Notes: generated from the letters alone by a model not told the origin. Numbered from the stretch's first letter, positions 28,755 through 38,340 are shown. The stretch is 64,000 bases of DNA from JBAXAM01 sp964565935 (GCA_964565935.1 CAZMGW010000001.1:1-64000); one strand, 5' to 3'. Numbers and translations: made by a program.

Positions 28755-29019
28755 TTTTAATTACTTTCTTTCTGGTTCATGTTATTTTATTTATATTTAA
28801 CAAGAAGTTATCGCAATATTTTCAGGTGTAACTTCGTCGTGGATCCTATCATGTCTAGTACAAAACAGTCAAAACAGTTTTTAATTTTGTATGGATTAAC
28901 AACATCAGGATTGATATAAGAACTTTAAGGTATCGCTTGACTGCGGCCACGACTTAATGTAAGTTCCGTTCATGAACAAAAAGCATGATTTATTGACACA
29001 CTAAGAGAAAAAACAACCA
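28755..29019. promoter_or_regulatory. divergent control region between asnB copy 2 and the regulator pair
   Basis: 265 bases without a gene. They must contain promoters for both directions. A perfect 10-base palindrome GTTCATGAAC lies at 28968-28977, about 43 bases before the regulator's ATG, and could be an operator, perhaps for the MarR-like protein itself. No ops-like GGCGGTAG element is seen. No strong -35/-10 pair could be fixed. Confidence 0.4.
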
Positions 29020-29598
29020 ATGGCAGCTTTTCAAAACACACGCGAACAAACAGAACAAAAAGTTATGGTGCATCTCCTAAGCGAGATTGAACGCAATCCT
29101 TCGTTTACCCAACGCGGCTTGGCGTCTGAATTAGGAATTGCCTTGGGTTTAATGAATCAGTATTTAAAAAGCTGTGTAACCAAAGGATGGGTTCGCATCT
29201 CTCAAATCTCTCCAAAACGGGTTACCTACTTTTTAACCCCAGATGGCTTTAAAGAGAAAAGCCTCATGGTAACAGACTATCTTGCACGATCTTTGACTTT
29301 TTTCCGTGATGCAAGATCTCAATGCGAAGAAATATTCGCCCATTGCAAAGCTAATGCTTGGCTCAAAATTGGCTTGGTAGGCGAAGGTGATTTGGCAGAT
29401 ATTGCCAAATTAGTGGCACATGGAACTGATATTCAGACAGAAACAGTGGGGGCAGACAAAGAATTTAAGGATTATGATGCCGTCATTGTAACAAACATCA
29501 TAAACCCTCAAGGCACATATGATGAGATCAAAGACAAAGTAGACCAAAGCAAGTTATTGATTTTAAAGCTACTTCACATATCAAAGGTGACTCCATGA
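29020..29598 (+). CDS. EPS-associated MarR-type winged-helix regulator
   Basis: 192 residues. N-terminal winged helix-turn-helix (about residues 10-80: NPSFTQRGLASELGIALGLM, then VTKGWVRI) matches the MarR-family regulators found in exopolysaccharide clusters. A second C-terminal part (about 110-190), with LKIGLVGEGDLADIAK and YDAVIVTNI, looks like a small alpha/beta domain that could sense a ligand. It heads the plus-strand block and overlaps the RfaH-like gene by 4 bases (ATGA), so the two regulators are made together. Confidence 0.82.
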   Translation: MAAFQNTREQTEQKVMVHLLSEIERNPSFTQRGLASELGIALGLMNQYLKSCVTKGWVRISQISPKRVTYFLTPDGFKEKSLMVTDYLARSLTFFRDARSQCEEIFAHCKANAWLKIGLVGEGDLADIAKLVAHGTDIQTETVGADKEFKDYDAVIVTNIINPQGTYDEIKDKVDQSKLLILKLLHISKVTP

Positions 29599-30095
29599 TT
29601 AGTTGGTTTGTCGCCCACACACAACCCTTGAAAGAAAATATCGCAAAACAGCATCTGTTAGAACAGGGGTTTGAAATTTATCTGCCCCAATTTAAAAAAA
29701 CTCGTCGCCATGCACGCAAAATAGAAGAAGTTTTGGCCCCATTATTTCCTCGTTACTTATTTGTAGGAATGGATTTAAAAACATCACCTTGGCGCAGTGT
29801 GAATGGGACACGCGGCGTATCCTACTTATTGACCAATGACAATCATCCTGCGGTAGTACCAAATGAAATTATTGAAAATTTAAAAGCACAAGAAAACGAA
29901 GACGGCCTAGTACCAGTTACCAGTCTCTTGTTGTTTACAAAAGGCGATAAAGTTCGTATCTTAGATGGCGCTTTTAAAGACCAGGTAGCGGTTTTTGAAA
30001 CTCTGGATAATAAGCAACGCATCCAGTTGTTGTTAAATTTTTTAGGCCGAGAGATGAAAATTTCCCTGCCTTATCATGCTGTAGAAGCAGCATAA
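29595..30095 (+). CDS. rfaH: transcription antitermination factor, NusG N-terminal domain (RfaH-like)
   Basis: 166 residues. NGN domain (about 1-100: WFVAHTQPLKENIAKQHL, PLFPRYLFVG, GTRGVSYLL) followed by a KOW-like segment (FTKGDKVRILDGAFKDQVAV). Specialised NusG paralogues of this type allow RNA polymerase to read through long polysaccharide operons. The location at the head of a plus block of over 20 kb fits. An ops recruitment site was looked for upstream of the blocks and not found, so the target sequence may differ from E. coli. Confidence 0.88.
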   Translation: MISWFVAHTQPLKENIAKQHLLEQGFEIYLPQFKKTRRHARKIEEVLAPLFPRYLFVGMDLKTSPWRSVNGTRGVSYLLTNDNHPAVVPNEIIENLKAQENEDGLVPVTSLLLFTKGDKVRILDGAFKDQVAVFETLDNKQRIQLLLNFLGREMKISLPYHAVEAA

Positions 30096-30191
30096 CAAAT
30101 AATAGTACATTTTTTGCAGTCTTGGTGCCTAAAAACGCACCCGGGCTGCGGCAGCAGTGGTAAAATCATAACTGAAGCCAATACGATTATT

Positions 30192-31022
30192 ATGAGCAAT
30201 ACAAAAACTACAGACCCGCAAAATCGATTCTCATTTGGCAAAAACTGGTCAAATTTTTTAAACCTCTTAAACGAAGATCGCATCCTTGAAGCCGAAAGAA
30301 GCATCAAAGAAAAGCTTGGGTGCACCACTTTAGCTGGAATGGAATTTCTTGATATAGGTTCAGGCAGCGGACTATTTAGTCTTGCAGCTTATCGTTTGGG
30401 TGCAAAGGTTTTTTCTTTTGATTACGATGAAGACTCTGTCAACTGTACCAAATACCTTAAAGAAAAATATGCTAAAAGTAGTGATAACTGGACTATTGAA
30501 AAAGGATCGGTTTTAGACCAAAAACTTCTCAAAAAATTTGGGAAAGTTGACGTTGTCTATTCTTGGGGGGTTCTACATCACACCGGCCATATGCATCAAG
30601 CGTTTGATAATGTAGCAAATCTTGTTAAGGACGGCGGACAACTATTCATATCTATTTACAATGACCAAGGTAGCGCTTCTAAAAAATGGCTTTGGGTAAA
30701 ACAAAAGTATAATAATTCTTCACACTTTATTAGATATATTCTTTTTATATGCTCTTTATTTAGGCTATGGGCGCCTACCCTCATAAAGGATTTTTTAAAA
30801 ACAGGGAACCCACTAACATCATGGAATAATTATGGTAAAAATGATCGCGGCATGTCTGCATGGCACGATGTAGTGGATTGGGTAGGCGGTTATCCATTCG
30901 AAGTTGCAAAACCTGAAGAAGTTTTTGATTTTTTTAAAGCACGGGGGTTTGGGTTGAGATTTCTTAAAACTTGTGCTGGCGGCATTGGTTGTAACGAATT
31001 TGTGTTTCAAAAGAAAAAGTAA
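30192..31022 (+). CDS. class I SAM-dependent methyltransferase
   Basis: About 276 residues from the ATG at 30192; an in-frame TTG at 30114 would add 26 residues of low-complexity look. Motif I is FLDIGSGSGLFSLAA, followed by FSFDYDEDS and the motif IV region VVYSWGVLHHTG. Probably modifies a sugar of the glycan (O-methylation) or a lipid-linked intermediate. It is followed after 2 bases by the ABC flippase gene. Target unknown. Confidence 0.85.
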   Translation: MSNTKTTDPQNRFSFGKNWSNFLNLLNEDRILEAERSIKEKLGCTTLAGMEFLDIGSGSGLFSLAAYRLGAKVFSFDYDEDSVNCTKYLKEKYAKSSDNWTIEKGSVLDQKLLKKFGKVDVVYSWGVLHHTGHMHQAFDNVANLVKDGGQLFISIYNDQGSASKKWLWVKQKYNNSSHFIRYILFICSLFRLWAPTLIKDFLKTGNPLTSWNNYGKNDRGMSAWHDVVDWVGGYPFEVAKPEEVFDFFKARGFGLRFLKTCAGGIGCNEFVFQKKK

Positions 31023-31024
31023 AT

Positions 31025-32773
31025 ATGTCAACACCCTCTATTTTATCAGCAGTTCAGAAAATAACATCTTTGCTCACCCGTGAGGAAAAAATTAAATGGG
31101 CGGGTATTATAGTATTTGCTTTGTGTACATCCATATTAGAAGTTATAACAGCATCGGTGATTGTGTTATTCGCACAAGTATTAAGCCAACCTGAAGCCGG
31201 CCAAAAATATCTATCTATGATCGGTTTTGACTCTAATTTACCACCAGGGCGCATCGTTTTTTACATAGCCATCATTGTTGGTATAGTCTATTTGTTCAAA
31301 AATATGGCCGCCGCCGCAGAAGTTTTCTACCAAAACTTTTCTATCCAAAAAATGAACTACCATTTTAAAAATAAGTTGTTATACCGATATGCCGAAGCTG
31401 ACTATGGCTTTTACTTAACTCGTAATTCGTCCCTGGGATTATCTGTTGTTGGCGGTGATGCGGAACAGATGTTTACGGGCGGTATGGTGCCACTGGCAAA
31501 TATTATTTCAGAAACTGTAACTTTCTTTTGTTTGATTGCCATGATAGTTTTTATGAATCCATCCTTGGCGCTTATAATACTTGGGATTGGAATTATTCTA
31601 GGGGTTGTTGTAAGCAAAGTACTACTTCCACAATTTTATCGCTGGGGACAACGCTTACAAGAAGCTGGATTACACAGCAGTCAAAACCTGCTTCAATTTT
31701 TTCATGCCTTTAAAGAAATTGTATTACTTGGAAAACGCGAGGCCTTTGTAAACGCGTACAAACACCATTCCCACAAAAAATCTTGGATACAGGCCATTCA
31801 AACTGCTGTTAATGCCACTCCCCGTATGGTGATAGAAGTTCTATTCGTTGGTCTCTTTGTCACAACCATAGCCTTTCTTTGCCTTAAGCATGAAAGCCCC
31901 GTACAAATGATTGGAATTTTAGGCGGTTATCTCTATGCTGGCTTTAGGCTAATGCCAGGACTAAACCGCATTGTCAACCAATTAAATTCATTTAAGGCGG
32001 TGATACCATCCATCGAACGTGTCCATACCGAATACAATACTGTTGCGGCTAAAGAAAATTATGTTGATGTCCCAAATTTTGTGTTTGATAATTCTATAAA
32101 CTTAAAAGATATAAGTTTTAGCTATCTCAACACCAATAAAAATGTACTCAAACACATTTCCCTTGAAATTAAAAAAGGTGAACGTATTGGTATCATTGGG
32201 GAAACAGGAGCAGGAAAATCAACCTTAGTTGACATTATATTAGGACTACTAAAACCCCACGAAGGCTCAATATTAATTGATGATAAGTACCCGGCAAATT
32301 CCTATCAATGGCATCAAAAAATAGGTTATGTTCCACAATCAATTTACCTAACCGATGATACTATTGGAGCCAATATTGCCTTTGGTGAAAAAGAAATAGA
32401 TGATACAAAACTAAACGCTACTATTAATGCTGCTCAGCTACGCAAATTCATTGATCAACTTCCAGATGGCGCTAAAACTATCGTCGGTGAACGGGGAATT
32501 CGCTTATCTGGAGGCGAACGTCAACGCATCGCCATCGCACGCGCACTTTATCGTAACCCAGAGGTATTGATTTTTGATGAAGCCACGTCTTCTTTAGACA
32601 TCGAAACCGAATCACGTCTAATGGAAACCATTAATGCTGTTAGCAGTAATCACACAGTCATCATGATAGCCCACCGCATCACAACCTTGAAAAATTGTGA
32701 TCGAATTGTGGTTATGAACCAAGGCATGCTGCAACAAATTACGGGCTATGAAAATATTCAAGTATTAAGATAA
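31025..32773 (+). CDS. pglK: ABC-type lipid-linked oligosaccharide flippase (PglK-like)
   Basis: 582-residue half-transporter: six-helix transmembrane domain in the first 320 residues and a nucleotide-binding domain with Walker A GETGAGKST near 392, signature LSGGERQR near 494, and DEATSSLD. The C-terminal half reads very like C. jejuni PglK (for example IGYVPQSIYLTDDTI). PglK moves undecaprenyl-diphosphate heptasaccharide across the inner membrane. Here it is the only export component recognised, taking the place of Wzx. Role in this organism is inferred. Confidence 0.87.
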   Translation: MSTPSILSAVQKITSLLTREEKIKWAGIIVFALCTSILEVITASVIVLFAQVLSQPEAGQKYLSMIGFDSNLPPGRIVFYIAIIVGIVYLFKNMAAAAEVFYQNFSIQKMNYHFKNKLLYRYAEADYGFYLTRNSSLGLSVVGGDAEQMFTGGMVPLANIISETVTFFCLIAMIVFMNPSLALIILGIGIILGVVVSKVLLPQFYRWGQRLQEAGLHSSQNLLQFFHAFKEIVLLGKREAFVNAYKHHSHKKSWIQAIQTAVNATPRMVIEVLFVGLFVTTIAFLCLKHESPVQMIGILGGYLYAGFRLMPGLNRIVNQLNSFKAVIPSIERVHTEYNTVAAKENYVDVPNFVFDNSINLKDISFSYLNTNKNVLKHISLEIKKGERIGIIGETGAGKSTLVDIILGLLKPHEGSILIDDKYPANSYQWHQKIGYVPQSIYLTDDTIGANIAFGEKEIDDTKLNATINAAQLRKFIDQLPDGAKTIVGERGIRLSGGERQRIAIARALYRNPEVLIFDEATSSLDIETESRLMETINAVSSNHTVIMIAHRITTLKNCDRIVVMNQGMLQQITGYENIQVLR

Positions 32774-32812
32774 AGAATAAAAATTCATTAACATTTTTAA
32801 TTGGAGGTTATG

Positions 32813-33802
32813 ATGGAATTAGCAGGGAAAAAACTTGTCGTTGTCGGTGGTGCTGGTCTCATTGGGTCACATACTGTCGATGAACTTCTTAAAGAAGATA
32901 TAAAAGAAATTATTATTTATGATAATTTTGTCCGCGGCACCATTGGCAATATTGAAAATACTTTAAAAGACCCTCGTGTACGCGTTTTTGAAATCGGCGG
33001 TGATATCTGCCAACCAGATATCTTAAATGAAGCCTTTAAAGGTGCAGATGGCATATTTCACTTTGCAGCACTATGGCTTTTACAATGCCATGAATTCCCC
33101 CGATCAGCTTTTAAAGTTAATATTGAAGGAACTTTTAATGTTCTCGAGGCTTGTGTAACCCACGGAATAAAACGTCTTGTTTATTCATCTTCAGCATCAG
33201 TTTATGGTGACGCTGTACGTGAGCCCATGGATGAAGATCATCCTTTCAATAACACAAATTTCTATGGCGCAACTAAGATCTCTGGGGAAGCCATGGCACG
33301 CGCTTATCATCATCGTTACAAGCTTCCACTTGTTGGGCTACGCTATATGAACGTGTATGGTCCTCGCCAGGATTATCGTGGTGCCTATATTGCTGTCATT
33401 ATGAAAATGCTAGATAACCTTGATAAAGGTATTGCACCGAAAGTTTATGGTGATGGTTCTCAAGCTTATGACTTTGTCTATGTTGGTGACTGCGCAAAAG
33501 CTAATGTTTGTGCTATGAAAGCAGACACTGTTGATCAATTCTATAACGTTGGAACAGGAATTCGAACCTCAATTAAAGAGCTTGCTGAAATAATTTTGAA
33601 ACTCACGGGATCAAATCTTTCGGTTCAATATGAACCTGCCGGCTTGACCTTTGTAAAAAACCGCATTGGCTGTCCTAAAAAAGCAGAAAAAGAAATTGGG
33701 TTTAAAGCTTCCGTATCGCTAAAGGATGGCTTGCAAAAACTAATCGAATGGCGCAAGTCCCATATTGATCAAGTGGAAATGCAAAGAAGGAAGGTAATAT
33801 AA
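32813..33802 (+). CDS. NAD-dependent epimerase/dehydratase (extended SDR)
   Basis: About 329 residues from the ATG at 32813, which lies 5 bases after a GGAGG; ATG at 32810 and TTG at 32801 are in frame but too close to it. GGAGLIGSHTVDELL NAD site, YDNFVRGT, YSSSASVYGD and FYGATKIS with catalytic Tyr/Lys, RYMNVYGPRQDY. Acts on a nucleotide sugar; the exact reaction (4-epimerase or 4,6-dehydratase) is not decided. Its stop overlaps the aminotransferase start (TAATG), so the two likely make one amino sugar. Confidence 0.85.
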   Translation: MELAGKKLVVVGGAGLIGSHTVDELLKEDIKEIIIYDNFVRGTIGNIENTLKDPRVRVFEIGGDICQPDILNEAFKGADGIFHFAALWLLQCHEFPRSAFKVNIEGTFNVLEACVTHGIKRLVYSSSASVYGDAVREPMDEDHPFNNTNFYGATKISGEAMARAYHHRYKLPLVGLRYMNVYGPRQDYRGAYIAVIMKMLDNLDKGIAPKVYGDGSQAYDFVYVGDCAKANVCAMKADTVDQFYNVGTGIRTSIKELAEIILKLTGSNLSVQYEPAGLTFVKNRIGCPKKAEKEIGFKASVSLKDGLQKLIEWRKSHIDQVEMQRRKVI

Positions 33803-34965
33803 TGTCACAATTAACAGAAAAATTAAGAAAAATACCCATTGCTATACCCTCTTTAGGTGACGAAGAATGGCAGGCAATTAGAGAGCCACTATTAAGCGGC
33901 TGGCTAACACAAGGACCCAAAGTTGCGCAATTTGAAAAAGATTTTGCGAAAATGCACCTTGTTAATCATGCAATCGCTGTCACATCCTGTACAACTGGAC
34001 TTCACTTGGCTTTAAAAGCCTTGGGGGTTGGCCCCGGGGATGAAGTGATAGTTCCAGCTTTTACATGGATTGCAACTGCTAATGCGGCTCTTTATTGTGG
34101 AGCTACGCCCATCTTTTGCGATGTTGATAGAACAACATTCAATATTAAAGTTGAGGATATCACATCGAAAATCACTGAGCGCACCAAAGCTATAATCCCT
34201 GTTCATCTGTTTGGACTTTGCGCTGATATAGATACCATTCGTGCAATTATTCCGCCTCATGTGAAAATTCTGGAAGATGCAGCTTGTGCAGCAGGAGCTT
34301 CCTACAAAAATCGTTCAGCAGGATCCCTTGGCGATATAGCGGCATTTTCATTCCATCCCCGAAAATCTATCACAACAGGTGAAGGCGGCATGGTAACAAC
34401 AAATGACAAAGAGCTTGCTCACCTATCAGAAACCATGCGCAATCACGGAGCTGAAATCCCTGAAGAAGTCCGCCATCACAGCACAAAACCTTATTTATTA
34501 CCCGATTTTAAAATGTTAGGTTTCAATTATCGCATGACAGATCTTCAAGCTGCAGTTGGATTAGTACAATTAAAAAAGCTACGAGCATTCATTGCCGAAC
34601 GACAAATATGGGCAAATTATTACAGGGATAATCTAAAGAATGTACCTTGGTTAAAACCACAAGCAACTCCTGACTATATTACGCAGCCCGCTTGGCAGGC
34701 TTATGTGTGTTACGTTGACCCAGAAAAATCACCCCTACCACGCAATAACATTATGGATATTCTCCAACAAAAAGGAATCGCAACAAGGCCGGGTACCCAC
34801 GCTGTACATATGCTCAGTTTTTACAAAGAAAAATATGACATCCATCCAGATGATTATCCAGGAGCAAAGGCTTGTGATCAAAACACCATGGCTATCCCTC
34901 TCCATAATAAAATGGTGAAGGAAGATTTTGATTATGTGATTGAGGCTCTTCATGCAATTAAGTGA
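33802..34965 (+). CDS. DegT/DnrJ/EryC1-family PLP-dependent sugar aminotransferase
   Basis: 387 residues. Internal aldimine lysine in SFHPRKSITTGEGGM, with PAFTWIATANA, EDAACAAGA and the NYRMTDLQAAVG segment typical of sugar aminotransferases. Transfers an amino group, usually from glutamate, to a keto sugar. The partner is probably the overlapping epimerase/dehydratase upstream; the hexapeptide acetyltransferase at 37.8 kb could then acetylate the amine. Resembles perosamine synthase/ArnB types but no precise call is safe. Confidence 0.88.
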   Translation: MSQLTEKLRKIPIAIPSLGDEEWQAIREPLLSGWLTQGPKVAQFEKDFAKMHLVNHAIAVTSCTTGLHLALKALGVGPGDEVIVPAFTWIATANAALYCGATPIFCDVDRTTFNIKVEDITSKITERTKAIIPVHLFGLCADIDTIRAIIPPHVKILEDAACAAGASYKNRSAGSLGDIAAFSFHPRKSITTGEGGMVTTNDKELAHLSETMRNHGAEIPEEVRHHSTKPYLLPDFKMLGFNYRMTDLQAAVGLVQLKKLRAFIAERQIWANYYRDNLKNVPWLKPQATPDYITQPAWQAYVCYVDPEKSPLPRNNIMDILQQKGIATRPGTHAVHMLSFYKEKYDIHPDDYPGAKACDQNTMAIPLHNKMVKEDFDYVIEALHAIK

Positions 34966-35941
34966 ACTAAAAATGTTAAAAGAGAATGACAGTTGTACAA
35001 TCGGTGAACACACTTACAAAATGAATCTGGGTGTGTTGCAACCGGCTCATATTGTAACGAGTGCTGCACAACAACAAACTCAGTCGACTTTTGGATTTAA
35101 ATGGAAGAAGGAAGACACTTTTAATTCTGAACCTAGCCTTAAACGGATGAAGGCATGGTTACTTGAAAGATATCAAGAGCCACAAAATTGGCTGGATCAA
35201 CTAAAATTTGATAACCCTTCTGTTTTAGATGCAGGATGTGGCGCCGGCATGTCAGGTTTTGAATATTGGGGAAGTGTTGCTGATAAAATTCAGTATACGG
35301 GGATAGATATTTCTGAAGCTGTTCATGTTGCACATAGACGAGCCTCAGAAAAGGGCTTTAAGAATATCCTATTTATGCAGCAAAGCATTGATAACCTACC
35401 TTTTCAAGAACCCTTATTTGATATTATTTTTTCTGAAGGCGTTTTGCATCATACGGATAGCACAGAAAAAACATTTTCCCATTTATCTAAATTTTTGAAA
35501 TCGGGTGGTTTTTTCATGTTTTATGTTTATCGGAAAAAGAGCCCAATTCGTGAATTTACAGACAATTATATTAGAGATAAATTACAAACTCTTTCGCCAG
35601 AAGAAGGTTGGGACGAATTAAAATCCTTGACTACGCTAGGTATAGAGCTGGGGAAATTGGATTTAGAAATTAACGTACCTGAAGATGTAAAAGTTTTAGG
35701 CATTCCTTCAGGTAAAATAAATATTCAACGTTTATTTTATTGGCATATCTTTAAAGCATTTTATGACCCAAATTTATCTTTTGATGAGATGCATCATATC
35801 AATTTTGATTGGTATGCCCCTAAAAATGCGCATAGACATACTATTGAAGAAGTACAGCAGTGGTGTTTTGAAAATGGTTTAGAAGTTAAACGTATAAATG
35901 AAGAATTAGCAGGCATTACTTGTATAGCCAAGAAAACATGA
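34952..35941 (+). CDS. class I SAM-dependent methyltransferase
   Basis: About 329 residues from the ATG at 34952, overlapping the aminotransferase gene by 14 bases; a TTG at 34940 and an ATG at 34973 are alternatives. Motif I VLDAGCGAGMSGFEY, acidic loop YTGIDISEA and FSEGVLHHTD. The C-terminal half (about 190-329) is an extra region with no motif I know. Base composition becomes noticeably more A+T rich from about here. Substrate unknown, probably a glycan component. Confidence 0.83.
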   Translation: MQLSELKMLKENDSCTIGEHTYKMNLGVLQPAHIVTSAAQQQTQSTFGFKWKKEDTFNSEPSLKRMKAWLLERYQEPQNWLDQLKFDNPSVLDAGCGAGMSGFEYWGSVADKIQYTGIDISEAVHVAHRRASEKGFKNILFMQQSIDNLPFQEPLFDIIFSEGVLHHTDSTEKTFSHLSKFLKSGGFFMFYVYRKKSPIREFTDNYIRDKLQTLSPEEGWDELKSLTTLGIELGKLDLEINVPEDVKVLGIPSGKINIQRLFYWHIFKAFYDPNLSFDEMHHINFDWYAPKNAHRHTIEEVQQWCFENGLEVKRINEELAGITCIAKKT

Positions 35942-35942
35942 A

Positions 35943-37790
35943 ATGTGTGGAATAGCCGGCATCTTTAATATTAATCATCAGCCTGTAGCGCATAGCCAAA
36001 TTAAGGCTATGACCAACAGCATCTCTCATCGTGGTCCTGATGGTGAAGGGCAATATATTGATGGGTATGTTGCTTTGGGACATCGACGTCTTGCTATTAT
36101 TGATCTTAGCCCCGCTGGCCATCAGCCAATGCAAACACGAGAGGGTAGATTTACCATTACTTATAATGGTGAGGTGTATAATTTTAAAGAACTACGTATT
36201 CAGCTTGAGGCTTTAGGATATCAATTTCGCTCCAATACAGACACAGAAGTTGTTCTTTATGCCTATACTGAATGGGGATGCAAGTGCCTAGACAAATTCA
36301 ATGGCATGTTTGCTTTTGCAATTTGGGATAAAAAAGAACAAAGGCTTTTTCTAGCTCGTGATCGTTATGGAATTAAGCCTCTATATTATTATAATTTAGA
36401 CAAAAGCTTTGTTTTTGCGTCGGAAGTTAAAGCCATTATCGCCTCTGGTTGTTATCAATCAAAATTAGACAAGGAAGGTCTGATTGAATATTTGACATTT
36501 CAGAATTTCTTTACAGATAAAACTCTTTTTCAAGATATTAAAATGCTGATGCCTGGACATTATGCCTACATTGATATAGGTGGAAAGTTTGAGAAACATC
36601 AATATTGGGACTTTAATTTTTGTGGTTCTCTTCAAATATCTGAAGAAGAAGCTGTTGAGGAAACAGACCGTCTATTCAAACAGGCTGTACAAAGACAGCT
36701 AGTTGGTGATGTACCAGTTAATGCTTATTTAAGCGGGGGCATCGATTCTGGCGCTATTACCATGGTGGCTAGTAAATTTCTACCGCATATGCAAACATTT
36801 ACAATTGGGTTTGACTTAAGTTCTGCAAGTGGTCTTGAATTATCTTTTGATGAACGCGCAAAAGCAGAGCATATTTCGTATTTAGCTAAGACAGAGCATT
36901 ATGAGATGGTTCTTAAAGCGGGAGATATGGAAAGGTGTATGGACAAATATGCACATCATCTTGAAGAACCACGTGTTGGACAGAGTTATCCGAATTATTA
37001 CGCAGCCAAACTGGCCAGTAAGTTTGGAAAAGTAGTGCTGTCTGGAGCTGGGGGAGATGAGCTTTTTGGAGGCTACCCATGGCGATATTTCTACACTAAC
37101 AAACCAATTGTCTTTGATAAATTCATTGATAGCTATTACTTAAAATGGCAGCGTCTCATCCCAAACAGTCAACTTAAGGATCTACTGGCACCCATATGGG
37201 AAGACGTAAAACATATTTGGACACGTGATATTTTTGCAGATGTTTTTAAAACAATAAAAAAAGATACTTTAGAGGCAAGTGACTGTATAAATTACAGTCT
37301 TTATCTTGAAGCAAAAACATTTTTGCATGGCTTGCTTGTTGTTGAAGACAAGTTGAGCATGGCGCATAGCCTAGAAACTCGCGTCCCATTTTTAGATAAT
37401 AATTTAGTTGATTTTGCTACTAAATTACCAAGCTCAATGAAGATTTCGAACCAATTTGAAATGGCAAACGAAAACGATTTAGCGAGCAAACTACAAGCCA
37501 ATAAAAGTGGAAAGATTATTCTTAGAAAAACCCTTGTAAAATACCTGGGCAAAAAAATTGTAAATACTAAAAAACAAGGATTTTCATCACCTGATGCCTC
37601 ATGGTTTAAAGGAGAAAGTATTGAATACATCCAAAAAGAACTTACCAACTCCTTACCTATTTTCAATCAAGATGCCATACAAAAAATATTAAACCAACAT
37701 GTATCTAGAAAACAAAATAACCGCCTGGCAATATGGTCTCTTTTGTATTTAAATAAATCTCTCAGGGTTTTCAACCATGAATGCAGCTGA
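35943..37790 (+). CDS. asnB: glutamine-dependent asparagine synthetase-like amidotransferase, copy 3
   Basis: 615 residues: Cys2 (MCGIAGIFN), SHRGPDGEG, NGEVYNFKE, and PP-loop YLSGGIDSGAIT. It is shorter than, and more distant from, the other two copies, and starts one base after the methyltransferase stop. Probably amidates a sugar uronate or similar acid rather than aspartate. It overlaps the hexapeptide transferase by 14 bases. Confidence 0.9.
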   Translation: MCGIAGIFNINHQPVAHSQIKAMTNSISHRGPDGEGQYIDGYVALGHRRLAIIDLSPAGHQPMQTREGRFTITYNGEVYNFKELRIQLEALGYQFRSNTDTEVVLYAYTEWGCKCLDKFNGMFAFAIWDKKEQRLFLARDRYGIKPLYYYNLDKSFVFASEVKAIIASGCYQSKLDKEGLIEYLTFQNFFTDKTLFQDIKMLMPGHYAYIDIGGKFEKHQYWDFNFCGSLQISEEEAVEETDRLFKQAVQRQLVGDVPVNAYLSGGIDSGAITMVASKFLPHMQTFTIGFDLSSASGLELSFDERAKAEHISYLAKTEHYEMVLKAGDMERCMDKYAHHLEEPRVGQSYPNYYAAKLASKFGKVVLSGAGGDELFGGYPWRYFYTNKPIVFDKFIDSYYLKWQRLIPNSQLKDLLAPIWEDVKHIWTRDIFADVFKTIKKDTLEASDCINYSLYLEAKTFLHGLLVVEDKLSMAHSLETRVPFLDNNLVDFATKLPSSMKISNQFEMANENDLASKLQANKSGKIILRKTLVKYLGKKIVNTKKQGFSSPDASWFKGESIEYIQKELTNSLPIFNQDAIQKILNQHVSRKQNNRLAIWSLLYLNKSLRVFNHECS

Positions 37791-38340
37791 TCTAAAAAAT
37801 AAATTATTTAATCTTTACGAAGAACAAGAGAATTTCTTAAAAGAAAAATATGATAGAAGCTTATCCTTTCAGGATGGACTATTTGATCGTTTCGACAGGG
37901 CAAAGAAATTGGGCTTTGACGAAGGATCAAGCATCTACAATAGCGCCTTAGTGTTTGGTGATGTTAAAATCGGCATTAAAACATGGATAGGACCATACGT
38001 GATACTGGACGGCTCTGGTGGCAATATCAAAATTGGAGATTACTGTTCTATATCTGCTGGGGTACATATATATACTCATGACTCAGTAATGTGGGCACTA
38101 TCAGGCGGAAAATTGGGATTTCATAAAGCAAATGTATTAATTGGTAACTGCGCTCATATTGGAGCACAAACAATAATAAAAGCCGGTATAACAATAGGAT
38201 CCTATTGTTTGATTGGGGCAAACACATTCGTCAACCAAAGCGTCGAAGATTACTCAATTTTGGCTGGTTCTCCAGGTAAGATCATTGGAAAAGTTGTTCT
38301 ACAGGAAGAAAAAATTACTTTGGAGTATTTTAAAAAATAA
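37777..38340 (+). CDS. left-handed beta-helix (hexapeptide) O/N-acetyltransferase
   Basis: 187 residues. From about residue 60 the chain shows repeated hexapeptide [LIV]-G-x4 units (VKIGIKTWIGPYVIL, IKIGDYCSISAGVHIY, VLIGNCAHIGAQTII, ITIGSYCLIGANTFV) with the catalytic-type His in YTHDS. The first 50 residues are helical. Such enzymes acetylate sugar hydroxyls or amines from acetyl-CoA. Its partner may be the aminotransferase at 33.8 kb. A 99-base gap with no feature follows. Confidence 0.87.
   Translation: MNAADLKNKLFNLYEEQENFLKEKYDRSLSFQDGLFDRFDRAKKLGFDEGSSIYNSALVFGDVKIGIKTWIGPYVILDGSGGNIKIGDYCSISAGVHIYTHDSVMWALSGGKLGFHKANVLIGNCAHIGAQTIIKAGITIGSYCLIGANTFVNQSVEDYSILAGSPGKIIGKVVLQEEKITLEYFKK

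Noticed and set aside
28993..28998. TTGACA as the -35 box of the regulator operon
   Set aside because: It lies only about 22 bases before the ATG, leaving no room for a -10 box and leader.
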